Positions 17,380-26,122 of a DNA stretch of 64,000 nucleotides are shown here, one piece after another. The position numbers and the translations under genes are program-made. How positions within the stretch are numbered: position 1 is the first letter of the stretch; each line of letters opens with the position of its first letter. Under the pieces are notes generated by a model. The model had not been told where the DNA came from. It saw nothing but the letters and a program-made list of their open reading frames with translations, and made no database searches. Source of the DNA: DCFW01 sp963790715 (GTDB lineage Bacteria; Bacteroidota; Bacteroidia; Bacteroidales; Bacteroidaceae); assembly GCA_963790715.1 (NCBI GenBank), contig CAWBPN010000018.1, forward strand, positions 620,001-684,000, written 5' to 3'.

Positions 17380-18249
17380 ATGAAAAACAAACATTATTTA
17401 TTACTTGGAATATTGTTTTATGTATTTATAATTGCAATTCCATGCACAGCATACAACAAATTACAAATTACTTACATTGCAAATGAAGGTTTTCTATTAA
17501 AATCTTCGAGTCATAAAATACTTATCGACGCACTTTTCAAAGATGGGTATGGGGGTTTTGCAACTCCGGGTAAATTAATGATGAATGACATAATGAACGG
17601 TATCGCTCCATTTGACAGTATTAATTCAGTTTTTCTTACACATTATCACAAGGACCATTGTGATTCGGAACTGATAAATCAATATCTTACGAAACACAAA
17701 AAGACATTGTTTGTGGCAAGTCAACCTTCTTTGTCGTTTATTGATACTGAATGTTTCGGATTTGTTGCAAAGCAAAGTCAAATTTGCGAAATTACACCGG
17801 CATTGAATATGTCTGTTGAAAAGAATATAGGAGGTCTCCATACAAAAGCATACGGTTTGAAACATCTTTCATATTTTGTAAATGGAGTGGATTGGGACCA
17901 ATATATGTATAATATCAGTTACTTGATTGATATGGATGGAATTAAAGTATTTCATTCCGGAGATGTTACTGAAAGTTCTTTTCAGAATTATGTCGACAAG
18001 CATAAGAAATGGATTGATAAGGTGGATGTTGCTTTTATTTATTATCAAATATTCGATTCCGGTGTCGAGCCGTTGAAACATATAATCAACATACTACATC
18101 CGAAATATATCGTACTTATGCATATTCCTCCTAAGGATATCGACAAATGGGAAATAAAAGCGGAAAAATTGAGGACGACATTCCACAATATTATATTGTT
18201 TAAAGATGAAGGAAATTCGCAAGTAATTACTATCGAAAATAATAAATAG
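17380..18249 (+). CDS. exported metallo-beta-lactamase-fold hydrolase
   Basis: A 289-residue protein with an N-terminal hydrophobic signal (residues 6-24). It has the MBL signature LTHYHKDHCD with His 88, His 90, Asp 92 and His 93. Further metal-site candidates are the His in GLKHLSYF (near 167), the Asp in HSGDVTESS (near 195) and the His in VLMHIPPKD near 247. This layout resembles the UlaG/YycJ-like branch more than antibiotic-degrading enzymes. It begins 12 bases after the STN protein gene and so belongs to the end of the same operon. The substrate is unknown. Confidence 0.8.
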   Translation: MKNKHYLLLGILFYVFIIAIPCTAYNKLQITYIANEGFLLKSSSHKILIDALFKDGYGGFATPGKLMMNDIMNGIAPFDSINSVFLTHYHKDHCDSELINQYLTKHKKTLFVASQPSLSFIDTECFGFVAKQSQICEITPALNMSVEKNIGGLHTKAYGLKHLSYFVNGVDWDQYMYNISYLIDMDGIKVFHSGDVTESSFQNYVDKHKKWIDKVDVAFIYYQIFDSGVEPLKHIINILHPKYIVLMHIPPKDIDKWEIKAEKLRTTFHNIILFKDEGNSQVITIENNK

Positions 18250-18267
18250 AAAAACTTTCATATTTTC

Positions 18268-18275
18268 TACTTTTG
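18268..18275 (+). promoter_or_regulatory. -7 element before second ECF sigma gene
   Basis: TACTTTTG is a complete match to TAnnTTTG. The -33 position lacks TTTG. The start near 18282 leaves a leader of about 35 bases. Confidence 0.5.
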
Positions 18276-18316
18276 CATGCAACAATATTACCGGTTGATG
18301 TGTCTACCTAATAAAT

Positions 18317-18817
18317 ATGGAAAGAAATGATTTTGAGATAGAAGCTCGGCGGATGCGCCCTCGTTTATATCATCAGGCATTGAGATTTATAAAAAATGCC
18401 GATGATGCTGAGGATGTTACGCAGGAAACATTGCTTAAACTGTGGTCTATGCGCCAACAGTTAGAGGAATACCATTCCGTGGAGGCTTTAGCGATGGTCA
18501 TTACTAAACATTTATGCATGAACAGGCTCAGGGCTACAACGTACATCGAAGGTGATTTGGAGAAAGTGGCAGAGGTGACAGGCAATGAGATGACTCCTGA
18601 AGAAGCTTATATCGATAAGGAGAACGGAGAGAAGTTGAATGAATTGATGAAGACTTTGCCGAGTGTGCAGCAAGCCACGTTGAGGATGAAACATATAGAT
18701 GGCATGGAGATTGGTGAAATAGCCAGAATAACTGGAAGTACCGAAGTAACAGTACGCTCCAACCTGTCAAGAGCACGAAAAAAGATTTTGAATTATTTTT
18801 CAATAAATGAAATATGA
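18317..18817 (+). CDS. ECF RNA polymerase sigma factor (second module)
   Basis: A 166-residue sigma factor. Region 2 reads LYHQALRFIKNADDAEDVTQETLLKLWSMRQQL, close to generic RpoE/SigW-like Bacteroidetes members; region 4 reads LPSVQQATLRMKHIDGMEIGEIARITGSTEVTVRSNLSRARKKI. It overlaps the next gene by four bases (ATGA). The next protein has one membrane span, the usual shape of an anti-sigma factor. Different from the first module in its region 2 sequence and its lack of a FecR partner, it probably answers a separate envelope signal. Confidence 0.87.
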   Translation: MERNDFEIEARRMRPRLYHQALRFIKNADDAEDVTQETLLKLWSMRQQLEEYHSVEALAMVITKHLCMNRLRATTYIEGDLEKVAEVTGNEMTPEEAYIDKENGEKLNELMKTLPSVQQATLRMKHIDGMEIGEIARITGSTEVTVRSNLSRARKKILNYFSINEI

Positions 18818-19332
18818 CAATTATTAATAAACAAAATGCAGATGAATGGGTTTGTCGTTTTTTAAACGGTGAAACCGATAATACCGAAGAACAGGATTTG
18901 TATCGCTTTTTTGCGGGAAAGGATGTACCACGTAACCTGAAGAAATACAAACCGATGTTCAAATGGTATGCAGGGGAAATGAAAGAGCCGCTTCCGAATA
19001 TCAAGAAACAACATAAGCTACATATATTATATATTCGGTTGAGCATAGCAGCTTCAATATTATTGGTGTGCGGTATTGGTTTCGGTTGGTACAAATATAA
19101 CAGCCGGAAAGTGGAATACAGTTGCTTTGAAGGGAGTTACATAATACGTGACGGAAAGAAGATAACCAATATAAAAGAGATTATGCCTGAAGTACAAAAA
19201 ACTCTGCAACTGGCTGAGCAACAAGAACAAAAGGCAAATAACGAGATAAAAAAGACACCTTCGGATTATGTAAAACAAGCTGAAGAAGATGCGGCGGAGA
19301 ACAACAATAATCAACCAAAGGCTCTTATTTAA
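18814..19332 (+). CDS. membrane protein, probable anti-sigma factor
   Basis: A 172-residue protein translationally coupled to the sigma gene. A cytoplasmic N-terminus of about 75 residues (WVCRFLNGETDNTEEQDLYRFF, similar in tone to anti-sigma domains that begin with a short acidic helix) is followed by one span at about 76-96 (LSIAASILLVCGIGFGWY). The outer part of 75 residues is charged and repetitive (LAEQQEQKANNEIKK, AEEDAAENNNNQ). No zinc-binding HxxxCxxC motif is seen. The assignment as anti-sigma rests on operon position and topology, not on a recognised domain. Confidence 0.6.
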   Translation: MTIINKQNADEWVCRFLNGETDNTEEQDLYRFFAGKDVPRNLKKYKPMFKWYAGEMKEPLPNIKKQHKLHILYIRLSIAASILLVCGIGFGWYKYNSRKVEYSCFEGSYIIRDGKKITNIKEIMPEVQKTLQLAEQQEQKANNEIKKTPSDYVKQAEEDAAENNNNQPKALI

Positions 19333-19367
19333 AGAACAAATGTGTAACAATAAAAGGAATAAACAAG

Positions 19368-19895
19368 ATGAAAGCAAAACATTTGATAATCGCACTCCTG
19401 TCAATAATATTGATAAACGTATTGGATTGCGCCACTGCTTCCGCACAAAGTGATATTAATCGTATTGTGGATGAACTTGAAGCCCGAGGCGCTGATATAA
19501 ACAAGGTGGTTAAACGCAATAAGAAAACCAAGAAGATTTACTTGGAAGTCAAAAACGTCAGCTTCTTAAGCAAGGGAGACATATATGCACGTCAACTCAA
19601 AGCGGCATTCGAAAAAGACAGTAAAGACTGCGATAACGTTACGACAAACAGGAATGGAGCTGATAAGCTTGATATAAATATGACTTTAATCTTCAGAGAA
19701 AACAAATCGAAGTCAATATACTGCTTAACTATCTCAGGCAATAGGACTCCGCACAGTGTTACCGTCTCTATTATTTATAAAGATGAAGCCAACGAAGATA
19801 ACAGCGATGATAATTCGTATATTATTAATAACGGGCAAGGTTTAGAATGGGAGAACTTAGATAAATTTGTCATAGTGCAACGCAATAACACTTAA
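19368..19895 (+). CDS. small secreted protein, DUF5024-like
   Basis: A 175-residue protein with a signal peptide (cleavage near SAQ, residue 27). The mature part has INRIVDELEARGAD, KKIYLEVKNVSFLSKGD and RQLKAAFEKDSKDCDNVTTN, resembling proteins labelled DUF5024 that often follow ECF sigma/anti-sigma pairs in Bacteroides. A short acidic stretch (DEANEDNSDDNS) lies near the end. It lies 35 bases after the anti-sigma candidate and is likely in its operon, perhaps a target or regulator of the envelope response. The family call is from memory and moderate; the function is unknown. Confidence 0.55.
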   Translation: MKAKHLIIALLSIILINVLDCATASAQSDINRIVDELEARGADINKVVKRNKKTKKIYLEVKNVSFLSKGDIYARQLKAAFEKDSKDCDNVTTNRNGADKLDINMTLIFRENKSKSIYCLTISGNRTPHSVTVSIIYKDEANEDNSDDNSYIINNGQGLEWENLDKFVIVQRNNT

Positions 19896-20042
19896 CTTGA
19901 ATAAGATCGACAGGTCAACACTTGATAAGAAGATGAAACAACTCGGTGATATCAAAGTATGAAACAATTAGGCAATGCAATGAAGCAGTACCGCTATATA
20001 AAATGAAGCAATATCACTATTAATAGTTCTTACATAATAATT

Positions 20043-20074
20043 GTCCGGGCTTACACAACCATGCAAACCCGGAC
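20043..20074. terminator. GC-rich hairpin between convergent operons
   Basis: GTCCGGG (20043-20049) pairs with CCCGGAC (20068-20074) across an 18-base loop. It lies between the plus-strand sigma operon and the minus-strand kdp operon, where a shared terminator is expected, but neither side has a proper T run. Confidence 0.4.
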
Positions 20075-20111
20075 ATAACTAAAGACTAACTATAAGAGAA
20101 AGTTAGAAAAA

Positions 20112-20285
20112 TCAGGCTTTAAGTCTGTATCCTTTACTTTTGTTGATTTTAAGGTCGTCATGCGAGTGAACCAAAAGCTTTCCCAATAGTTTATGATACC
20201 ATTTAGGTCTATATCCTAAACATATAGCATCTATAAAGAGACACAATACGAATCCTAATATAGCTCCCAATATACCAATATTCAT
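20112..20285 (-). CDS. small membrane protein at end of kdp operon (57 aa)
   Basis: An ATG at 20285 opens a 57-residue frame: MNIGILGAILGFVLCLFIDA is one membrane span, followed by a basic tail (GYRPKWYHKLLGKLLVHSH and DDLKINKSKGYRLKA). It begins 15 bases after the stop of the TorF-like gene on the same strand, so it is probably co-transcribed. Its composition (a Gly/Leu/Ile-rich span, then a positively charged tail) is that of a real small membrane protein. I do not recognise it. A role with the potassium pump is a guess from position. Confidence 0.5.
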   Translation of the reverse strand: MNIGILGAILGFVLCLFIDAICLGYRPKWYHKLLGKLLVHSHDDLKINKSKGYRLKA

Positions 20286-20300
20286 ATTATTCTTATTTTA

Positions 20301-21080
20301 TTATTGTAAGGTGACACCGAATACAAAATGCACATCTTCCCTGTTAGGATTCCATGTGAGCTGACTGAAGATAGGTAAAGAAAACTTATCATTAATCTTT
20401 ATTTCACGTGTTGCTCTCAATGAAATGTTCGTAACGGCAAAATCTGTGTTTTTGTAATTTGCCGGTGACTTAAAAGGACTGCAACCAACTGATGCCAGGA
20501 AAGCTGTGTTGTCTACTGTAAACGGACAATCAACCTCTGCATACGAAGAATAAGCATTCACCGTTTTACCGTTGCCGGTTGTCTTCTTATCTGCTCCCCA
20601 GAACATTGTGTTCCACGAAAGGGTTAACGGTAAACTCTTTGATGGTAATGTATAGGACAGTCCACCTTCAAGAATATGGTCTGTAGTATGGTTGTCAAAT
20701 TGGAAATAATTGTTTTTGCCGTCTTTTCTGGTATTGTATATACCTGATTGACCGGCCCACCAATAATCGGTCAGGGAAACCGTTACTCCTTTAATTGCGT
20801 ATGCGGCGGTGAAATCGGTTTCTTTATAACCCTGTCCCGTTACATCAACACTTCCCCAACCTGTAAGTGAGAAGTTACCTGCATTCATCCCTAATGTCGG
20901 TTGCACGGATGCACCCGATTCATACATACCACGCCAAACATACGAACTTACCAAATCAGCCTTTGTGGTAATTGTTACCGGTGTTGATTTATCCTGAGCT
21001 TTAATTGACGTTGCAGCTAAAAATAATGCTGCTATTGCACAAATTGTTGATTTCATTTTTAAATTAATAATCTTGTTCAT
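20301..21080 (-). CDS. TorF-like outer-membrane protein of kdp operon
   Basis: A 259-residue precursor with a signal peptide (AALFLAATSIKAQD, cleavage near residue 29; a second Met at residue 9 may be the true start). The mature part consists of amphipathic beta segments: ADLVSSYVWRGMYESGASVQPTLG is the typical first strand of TorF/putative porin proteins, and the end THVHFVFGVTLQ-like strand (here DVHFVFGVTLQ) closes a barrel of about 12 strands. It follows kdpC by 30 bases. A channel for potassium or another small solute across the outer membrane would make sense next to the inner-membrane pump; this is inference. Confidence 0.7.
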   Translation of the reverse strand: MNKIINLKMKSTICAIAALFLAATSIKAQDKSTPVTITTKADLVSSYVWRGMYESGASVQPTLGMNAGNFSLTGWGSVDVTGQGYKETDFTAAYAIKGVTVSLTDYWWAGQSGIYNTRKDGKNNYFQFDNHTTDHILEGGLSYTLPSKSLPLTLSWNTMFWGADKKTTGNGKTVNAYSSYAEVDCPFTVDNTAFLASVGCSPFKSPANYKNTDFAVTNISLRATREIKINDKFSLPIFSQLTWNPNREDVHFVFGVTLQ

Positions 21081-21110
21081 AATTCTTTTCTACTTTTTAA
21101 TTGTTGTTGT

Positions 21111-21680
21111 TTATCTCATGCTGTTGACCTTATCCAAAGCGATGTTCAGTTTGAGAACATTCACCGTGGCAGGGCCGAACAGCGGTTGTACCGTAACTTT
21201 GTCAACTATCTCTTTAATTTTGTCCTGATTCATGCTGCGTGCACGGGCAACTCTTTTTATTTGTGCGTATGCACTCTCCGGAGCGATGTCCGGGTCAAGT
21301 CCCGAACCGCTGGCCGTTACCATTTCGGCAGGCACTTGATTACGATGCAAGTATGGATGATTGATTAAGAAAGTATCTACACGCTTGCTTACATCTTTCA
21401 GATAATCGGGATTCGTAGGTCCCTTGTTACTTGCGCCTGAACTTGATGCGTCATATCCGCCTTTGCCGGCACATGATGGACGTCCCCAGAAATAAATGCT
21501 CTTCGTAAAGTTTTGTCCGATAAGCCTTGCGCCTACTACCTTTCCGTTCAATGTCACTACATCGGCATTACCCTTGCTTGTGAACAACTGCGCAAATATC
21601 CATAAAACAAACACATAAGAGACAGCTATTACAACACAGCAAGCTAAAGTCACCTTGATAGATTTCAATATTGTTTTCAT
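21111..21680 (-). CDS. kdpC: potassium-transporting ATPase subunit C
   Basis: A 189-residue inner-membrane protein with one N-terminal span (residues about 10-30, VTLACCVVIAVSYVFVLWIF). KdpC signatures are seen: GARLIGQNFTKSIYFWGRPS, a Gly/Ser-rich ASSSGASNKGPTNPDYL, VPAEMVTASGSGLDPDIAPESAYAQIKRVAR, and VNVLKLNIALDKV at the end. KdpC stabilises nucleotide binding by KdpB in the KdpFABC complex. It starts 20 bases after kdpB. Confidence 0.95.
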   Translation of the reverse strand: MKTILKSIKVTLACCVVIAVSYVFVLWIFAQLFTSKGNADVVTLNGKVVGARLIGQNFTKSIYFWGRPSCAGKGGYDASSSGASNKGPTNPDYLKDVSKRVDTFLINHPYLHRNQVPAEMVTASGSGLDPDIAPESAYAQIKRVARARSMNQDKIKEIVDKVTVQPLFGPATVNVLKLNIALDKVNSMR

Positions 21681-21700
21681 TTCTTTATTTCATTAATAAG

Positions 21701-23746
21701 TTAAAATATCAAACCGATTAGCAAATCAATTAATTTGATTCCGATAAATGGAGCGATAACGCCGCCTACGCCGTAGATAAACACATTGCGACGTAACAGA
21801 GCCGATGCGCCTATGGGTTTATACTTGACGCCGCGCAATGCAAGAGGTATCAGTATAAGTATGATGATTGCATTAAAAATAACGGCACTTACTACGGCGC
21901 TTTCGGGACTGTGCAAATGCATTATGTTCAAAGCTGCCAACTGCGGAACGACCAACATAAACAATGCAGGTACTATGGCAAAATACTTGGCCACATCGTT
22001 TGCGATGGAGAAAGTAGTTAATGAACCGCGTGTTATAAGCAACTGCTTTCCTATTTCAACCATCTCTATCAGTTTCGTAGGGTCGTTATCCAAGTCAACC
22101 ATATTGCCGGCTTCCTTGGCTGCCTGTGTACCGCTGTTCATCGCGATGCCCACATTTGCTTGAGCCAATGCAGGAGCGTCGTTTGTACCGTCACCCATCA
22201 TTGCAACCAATTTGCCTTGTTGTTGTTCTTTCTTAATGTAATTCATTTTGTCTTCAGGCTTAGCCTCAGCTATAAAGTCATCAACGCCTGCCTTTTCTGC
22301 AATATATCTTGCTGTTAGCGGATTATCACCGGTTACCATAACCGTCTTTACACCCATTTTATGTAAACGCTCGAACCGTTCACGGATACCTGTCTTAATA
22401 ATATCCTGCAATTCAATGACGCCGACTACTTCCTTGTTTACAGCTACAACCAAAGGTGTGCCTCCGTTATTGGATATTCCCTGTATCAGGCTTTCAACTT
22501 CCATCGGGAACTTGTGACCTGCCTTTTCGGTAATTCTACGGATTGAGTCGAATGCTCCTTTACGTATCTCCGTACCGTCAGACATATCAATGCCGCTGCT
22601 TTTTGTTTCGGCAGAGAACTTAATCATATGTGTACCTTTGGTATCCAGGTCTTTCACCTTCATTCCGTTTTCGCGTCCTAATGCCATAATGGACTTACCT
22701 TCGGGTGTTTCATCGGATATTGAAGAAAGCATGCAATAGCGTACAAAGTTTTGAGGTTCAACACTCACTTCTTTGTCATGTCTCGGATAAAACTTAGTTG
22801 CCTTTCTGTTGCCGATGGTAATTGTTCCTGTTTTATCAAGAAGCAAAGTATCAACATCGCCGGCCGTTTCTACGGCTTTACCCGATTTCGTAATCACATT
22901 GGCGCGCAACGCACGGTTCATTCCTGCTATGCCTATTGCTGAAAGCAGACCGCCGATTGTCGTCGGTATCAAGCATACGAACAATGATATAAGTGCAGCA
23001 ATGGTTATCGTGGTATGTGAATATTCAGCCAACGGTTCCAGCGTTATGCAAACAATTATGAACACCAGCGTGAATGCTGCCAACAATATGGTAAGTGCTA
23101 TTTCATTAGGCGTCTTCTTACGTGATGCGCCTTCAACCAAAGCAATCATTTTATCCAAGAAACTCTCGCCGCGTTGCGTTGTTACCAACACCTTAATCTG
23201 GTCTGACAATACTCTTGTGCCGCCTGTTACAGAACTTTTGTCACCACCTGCTTCGCGAATTACGGGAGCACTTTCTCCTGTTATCGCACTTTCATCTATT
23301 GATGCCAGGCCTTCTACTATTTCTCCGTCCGAAGGAATAGTGTCGCCTGCTTCGCACATAAAGATGTCTCCTTTTTTTAGTTGAGAACTGCTTACAACTG
23401 TTACTTTATCGTCCTTAACCAGCTTAGCCGGTGTATCTTCACGCGTTTTACGTAAACTGTCGGCTTGTGCTTTGCCACGTGCTTCGGCTATTGCTTCGGC
23501 AAAATTGGCAAACAACAATGTCAGGAACAGGACTATCAATACCCAGATATTATATTTCAACGAACCTTGCGATGAACTGAATGCCGAATATATTGTTGCC
23601 AATAACATAACGACCGTGCAAACCTCTACGGTAAACATTACAGGGTTCTTAATCATTACCTTTGGATTCAGCTTGACAAACGAATTTTTCAAGCTTTCTA
23701 TAACTTGCTCTTTCTGAAAGAGAGAAGTATCTTTTTTATTATTCAT
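21701..23746 (-). CDS. kdpB: potassium-transporting P-type ATPase subunit B
   Basis: A 681-residue P-type ATPase, close to the usual length. The phosphorylation motif DKTGTIT has its Asp at about residue 304, the TGES actuator motif is at about 150-153 (SAITGESAP), the nucleotide-site region includes GTEIRKGAFDS, and the hinge reads MMGDGTNDAPAL near residue 516. It hydrolyses ATP to drive potassium through KdpA. All catalytic residues that I can check are present. It lies 26 bases after kdpA in the order kdpF-A-B-C. Confidence 0.97.
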   Translation of the reverse strand: MNNKKDTSLFQKEQVIESLKNSFVKLNPKVMIKNPVMFTVEVCTVVMLLATIYSAFSSSQGSLKYNIWVLIVLFLTLLFANFAEAIAEARGKAQADSLRKTREDTPAKLVKDDKVTVVSSSQLKKGDIFMCEAGDTIPSDGEIVEGLASIDESAITGESAPVIREAGGDKSSVTGGTRVLSDQIKVLVTTQRGESFLDKMIALVEGASRKKTPNEIALTILLAAFTLVFIIVCITLEPLAEYSHTTITIAALISLFVCLIPTTIGGLLSAIGIAGMNRALRANVITKSGKAVETAGDVDTLLLDKTGTITIGNRKATKFYPRHDKEVSVEPQNFVRYCMLSSISDETPEGKSIMALGRENGMKVKDLDTKGTHMIKFSAETKSSGIDMSDGTEIRKGAFDSIRRITEKAGHKFPMEVESLIQGISNNGGTPLVVAVNKEVVGVIELQDIIKTGIRERFERLHKMGVKTVMVTGDNPLTARYIAEKAGVDDFIAEAKPEDKMNYIKKEQQQGKLVAMMGDGTNDAPALAQANVGIAMNSGTQAAKEAGNMVDLDNDPTKLIEMVEIGKQLLITRGSLTTFSIANDVAKYFAIVPALFMLVVPQLAALNIMHLHSPESAVVSAVIFNAIIILILIPLALRGVKYKPIGASALLRRNVFIYGVGGVIAPFIGIKLIDLLIGLIF

Positions 23747-23772
23747 ATCAATATACTAATATAAAGTTTCAT

Positions 23773-25479
23773 TTATAAGCTTAACTGTTCTGCAATGGTA
23801 CTAAGCGACAGTGCAGGGAAGAACGACAGTGCCGCTACAATTATGATTACGGCGAATGTCATACCTGCGAATGTCAACGTATCGGTTTTCAATGTTCCCG
23901 CGCTTTCAGGAATAAATTTCTTTTCTGCAAGTAAACCTGCAATGGCAACCGGACATATCAGCGGAAGGAATCTGCCGAGTAACAGAACGATACCGCATGA
24001 AACATCCCAGAAAAGCGTGTTGTCTCCCAATCCTTCAAAACCTGAACCGTTGGTTGCAGATGAAGATGAGAATTCATAAAACATTTCACTCAAACCATGA
24101 AATCCCGGATTATTGAGCCATCCGCCTTCATGGGCTACATAACTCTGGCAATGAACAAACATAAATGCAGCCAAAGCCGTACCGGCCAATATAATAAGCG
24201 GACCTGTAAGTGCCGAAATACATGCGATCTTCATTTCACGGGCTTCAACCTTCTTTCCCAAGAATTCCGGCGTTCGCCCAACCATCAATCCACTTATGAA
24301 CACTGTTATAACAATGAAGATAAAATAGTTCAACCATCCTGCGCCTACTCCGCTGAACCAGCAACTGATTTGCATGTTCAGCATTTCAACCAATCCCGAA
24401 AGAGGCATCGTGGAATCGTGCATTCCATCCACCGAACCGTTTGACGTACAGGTGGTAGTCGCGGTCCATAGTCCGGTAGCCGCCGCTCCGAACCTCACTT
24501 CTTTGCCTTCCATCGAACCGTGATGCTGAGCTATGCCCATTTGTTCGATACGCGGATTACCGTGCGTCTCCTCATGTACATTTATACATGCACCTACAAC
24601 GAATGCAAATAACATCACACCGAAAATACTATATCCGAGTTTCTTGCGATTTATGAAGAAACCGAAGGCCAAAACCATTGCCATTGGAATAAGTATCAAA
24701 GCAATACATTCTACTGCATTACTTAAATATGTGGGATTTGCCAACGGATGTGCAACATTCGCTCCAAAGAAACCACCTCCGTTTGTACCCAATTCGGCAA
24801 TGGAAGTTATTGCAGCTACCGGTCCTTGCGATACCATCTGCTTCCCACCTTCAAGAGTAGGAACAGTCATCTTGCCATTGAATGTCATAGGTACTCCCTG
24901 TGTAATCATAAAGAAACCTACAACCAACGAAAGCGGTAACAAGATACGTGTAAAACTTAATACAAAATAACGCCAGAAGTTTCCTATTGTCTTTGTTGTT
25001 TTTGAAGCGAATGCTTTCATCACGCCGGCCAATGCAGCCATACCTGTAGCCGGTGCAACAAATTGAAACAACAAAATAACAAACAACTGCGTGAAATATG
25101 TTAATCCGCTTTCACCGCTGTAATGTTGAAGATTGCAGTTTACCAAAAAACTAATACTTGTGTTGAAGGCTTGATGAAAATTCTGTCCTGCGTTGCCATC
25201 AGGATTAAGCGGAAGTTTCCCTTGACCTACTAACAATATTATTCCCCAAAAGAACCAAACGCCGTTAAGAATCAACATGACTTTCAAGAACTTCTTCCAA
25301 TTCATTTCCTCATCCGGATCTATGCCGGAGAAGCGGAAGAACAGCCGTTCAAGCGGTTTCAAAAAATCAAGTAAGGTTTTTTCTCCTTTGTAAACCTTAG
25401 CAATATATTTACCAAGTGGATAACTCAGTGCAACCATCAATACGATTTGCACTATAACACCAATCATTTCTCTATTCAT
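23773..25479 (-). CDS. kdpA: potassium-transporting ATPase channel-like subunit A
   Basis: A 568-residue membrane protein with about ten spans, the family's usual size. Filter-region phrases typical of KdpA are present: NTSISFLVNCNLQHYSGESGLTY, ELGTNGGGFFGANVAHPLANPT, MVGRTPEFLGKKVEAREMK and SSATNGSGFEGLGDN. It binds and selects potassium from the periplasm and passes it to KdpB. It begins 20 bases after the KdpF mini-gene. Like the whole operon it is likely induced when potassium is scarce. Confidence 0.97.
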   Translation of the reverse strand: MNREMIGVIVQIVLMVALSYPLGKYIAKVYKGEKTLLDFLKPLERLFFRFSGIDPDEEMNWKKFLKVMLILNGVWFFWGIILLVGQGKLPLNPDGNAGQNFHQAFNTSISFLVNCNLQHYSGESGLTYFTQLFVILLFQFVAPATGMAALAGVMKAFASKTTKTIGNFWRYFVLSFTRILLPLSLVVGFFMITQGVPMTFNGKMTVPTLEGGKQMVSQGPVAAITSIAELGTNGGGFFGANVAHPLANPTYLSNAVECIALILIPMAMVLAFGFFINRKKLGYSIFGVMLFAFVVGACINVHEETHGNPRIEQMGIAQHHGSMEGKEVRFGAAATGLWTATTTCTSNGSVDGMHDSTMPLSGLVEMLNMQISCWFSGVGAGWLNYFIFIVITVFISGLMVGRTPEFLGKKVEAREMKIACISALTGPLIILAGTALAAFMFVHCQSYVAHEGGWLNNPGFHGLSEMFYEFSSSSATNGSGFEGLGDNTLFWDVSCGIVLLLGRFLPLICPVAIAGLLAEKKFIPESAGTLKTDTLTFAGMTFAVIIIVAALSFFPALSLSTIAEQLSL

Positions 25480-25499
25480 TTCAACTTTCTTTTATTTGA

Positions 25500-25580
25500 T
25501 TAGAACTTTTCCGGTTTAATGAGTACATACAACATATAACCGAACAATACCAAACCGACAATAAACAATGCTAAATACAT
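25500..25580 (-). CDS. kdpF: KdpF mini-protein (26 aa)
   Basis: A short frame, ATG at 25580, codes for MYLALFIVGLVLFGYMLYVL followed by IKPEKF. One hydrophobic span followed by a Lys-Pro-Glu-Lys-Phe tail is what KdpF looks like in other bacteria, where it stabilises the KdpABC complex. A strong ribosome-binding site (AGGAGG) is placed six bases before the ATG, and kdpA starts 20 bases after its stop. The gene is shorter than normal annotation cut-offs and may be missed. Confidence 0.85.
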   Translation of the reverse strand: MYLALFIVGLVLFGYMLYVLIKPEKF

Positions 25581-25598
25581 AATTAGTCCTCCTAAATT

Positions 25599-25694
25599 TT
25601 ATATGTGTCCAAACCAATCGACACACTTTACGAAAAAATAAAAAAACATTAAGCCTATCAGGCAACATATGACAAACCCTAAAATCTCTTCCAT
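25599..25694 (-). CDS. second mini membrane protein before kdpF (31 aa)
   Basis: ATG at 25694 opens MEEILGFVICCLIGLMFFYF followed by FVKCVDWFGHI and a stop at 25599, 18 bases before the kdpF start. It is one long hydrophobic span with three Cys and a short tail. It lies between the sigma-54-like promoter and kdpF, so it would be the first gene of the operon. It is not a duplicate of kdpF in sequence. I do not know a name for it; it could be an additional small subunit of the pump or a leader peptide. Confidence 0.55.
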   Translation of the reverse strand: MEEILGFVICCLIGLMFFYFFVKCVDWFGHI

Positions 25695-25737
25695 AATTGT
25701 TTTTAATTTAAATTCCGTACTAATTTTCATTCGTATT

Positions 25738-25754
25738 GTTCCAATACCGTGCCA
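25738..25754 (-). promoter_or_regulatory. sigma-54-like promoter of kdp operon
   Basis: On the minus strand TGGCACGGTATTGGAA resembles the -24/-12 pattern TGGCACG-N4-TTGCW: the -24 half is perfect and the -12 half reads TGGAA. The start would lie near 25728, about 34 bases before the first mini-gene. The same sequence with one change (TGGCACGGTATTTGAA) precedes the NtrC-type regulator gene at 28190-28205. No TAnnTTTG element competes with it. Confidence 0.65.
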
Positions 25755-25833
25755 GAGCTTGCCTATTTGGTATATTTGCTTGATTTACAACACTATAAGT
25801 AAAATAGGTCTTAAAAGCCACCCCGCAACAACC

Positions 25834-25869
25834 TTCTCATTTTGATAGACAATGTTCTCTATTTGAGAA
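25834..25869. promoter_or_regulatory. paired inverted-repeat sites upstream of kdp (candidate enhancer)
   Basis: TTCTCATTTTGATAGA (25834-25849) and TTCTCTATTTGAGAA (25855-25869; arms TTCTC/GAGAA around five bases) are two versions of one motif whose starts are 21 bp apart, two helical turns. They lie about 80-115 bp upstream of the sigma-54-like promoter, the usual distance for an NtrC-type activator. A third relative, TTTTCAAAATGAAAA, lies at 28093-28107 in front of the regulator gene. Confidence 0.55.
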
Positions 25870-26122
25870 TACATCAATAAAACCATCTATTCATCTACAT
25901 ATATAGTCATAAATATGAACGGCCTATTCATCCTTCAGAATGCCGATGACTATTGACGTTATCGGCTGAAAGGCTGAAAACCTGAGAGCCTTCAGCAAAT
26001 GAACCCCAAACTATTCAGGCAAAATTCGTTGCTCAACAAAAAGCTGTTGGAGATCTGTCGGTCAACAGTTTGCAGACAAGTCTATGCTGAGATTATTTAC
26101 AGTAAAACACATATTTTAGGTT

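Noticed and set aside
22809..23384. 191-codon plus-strand frame opposite kdpB
   Set aside because: It lies fully within a conserved ATPase gene on the other strand, with no domain of its own.
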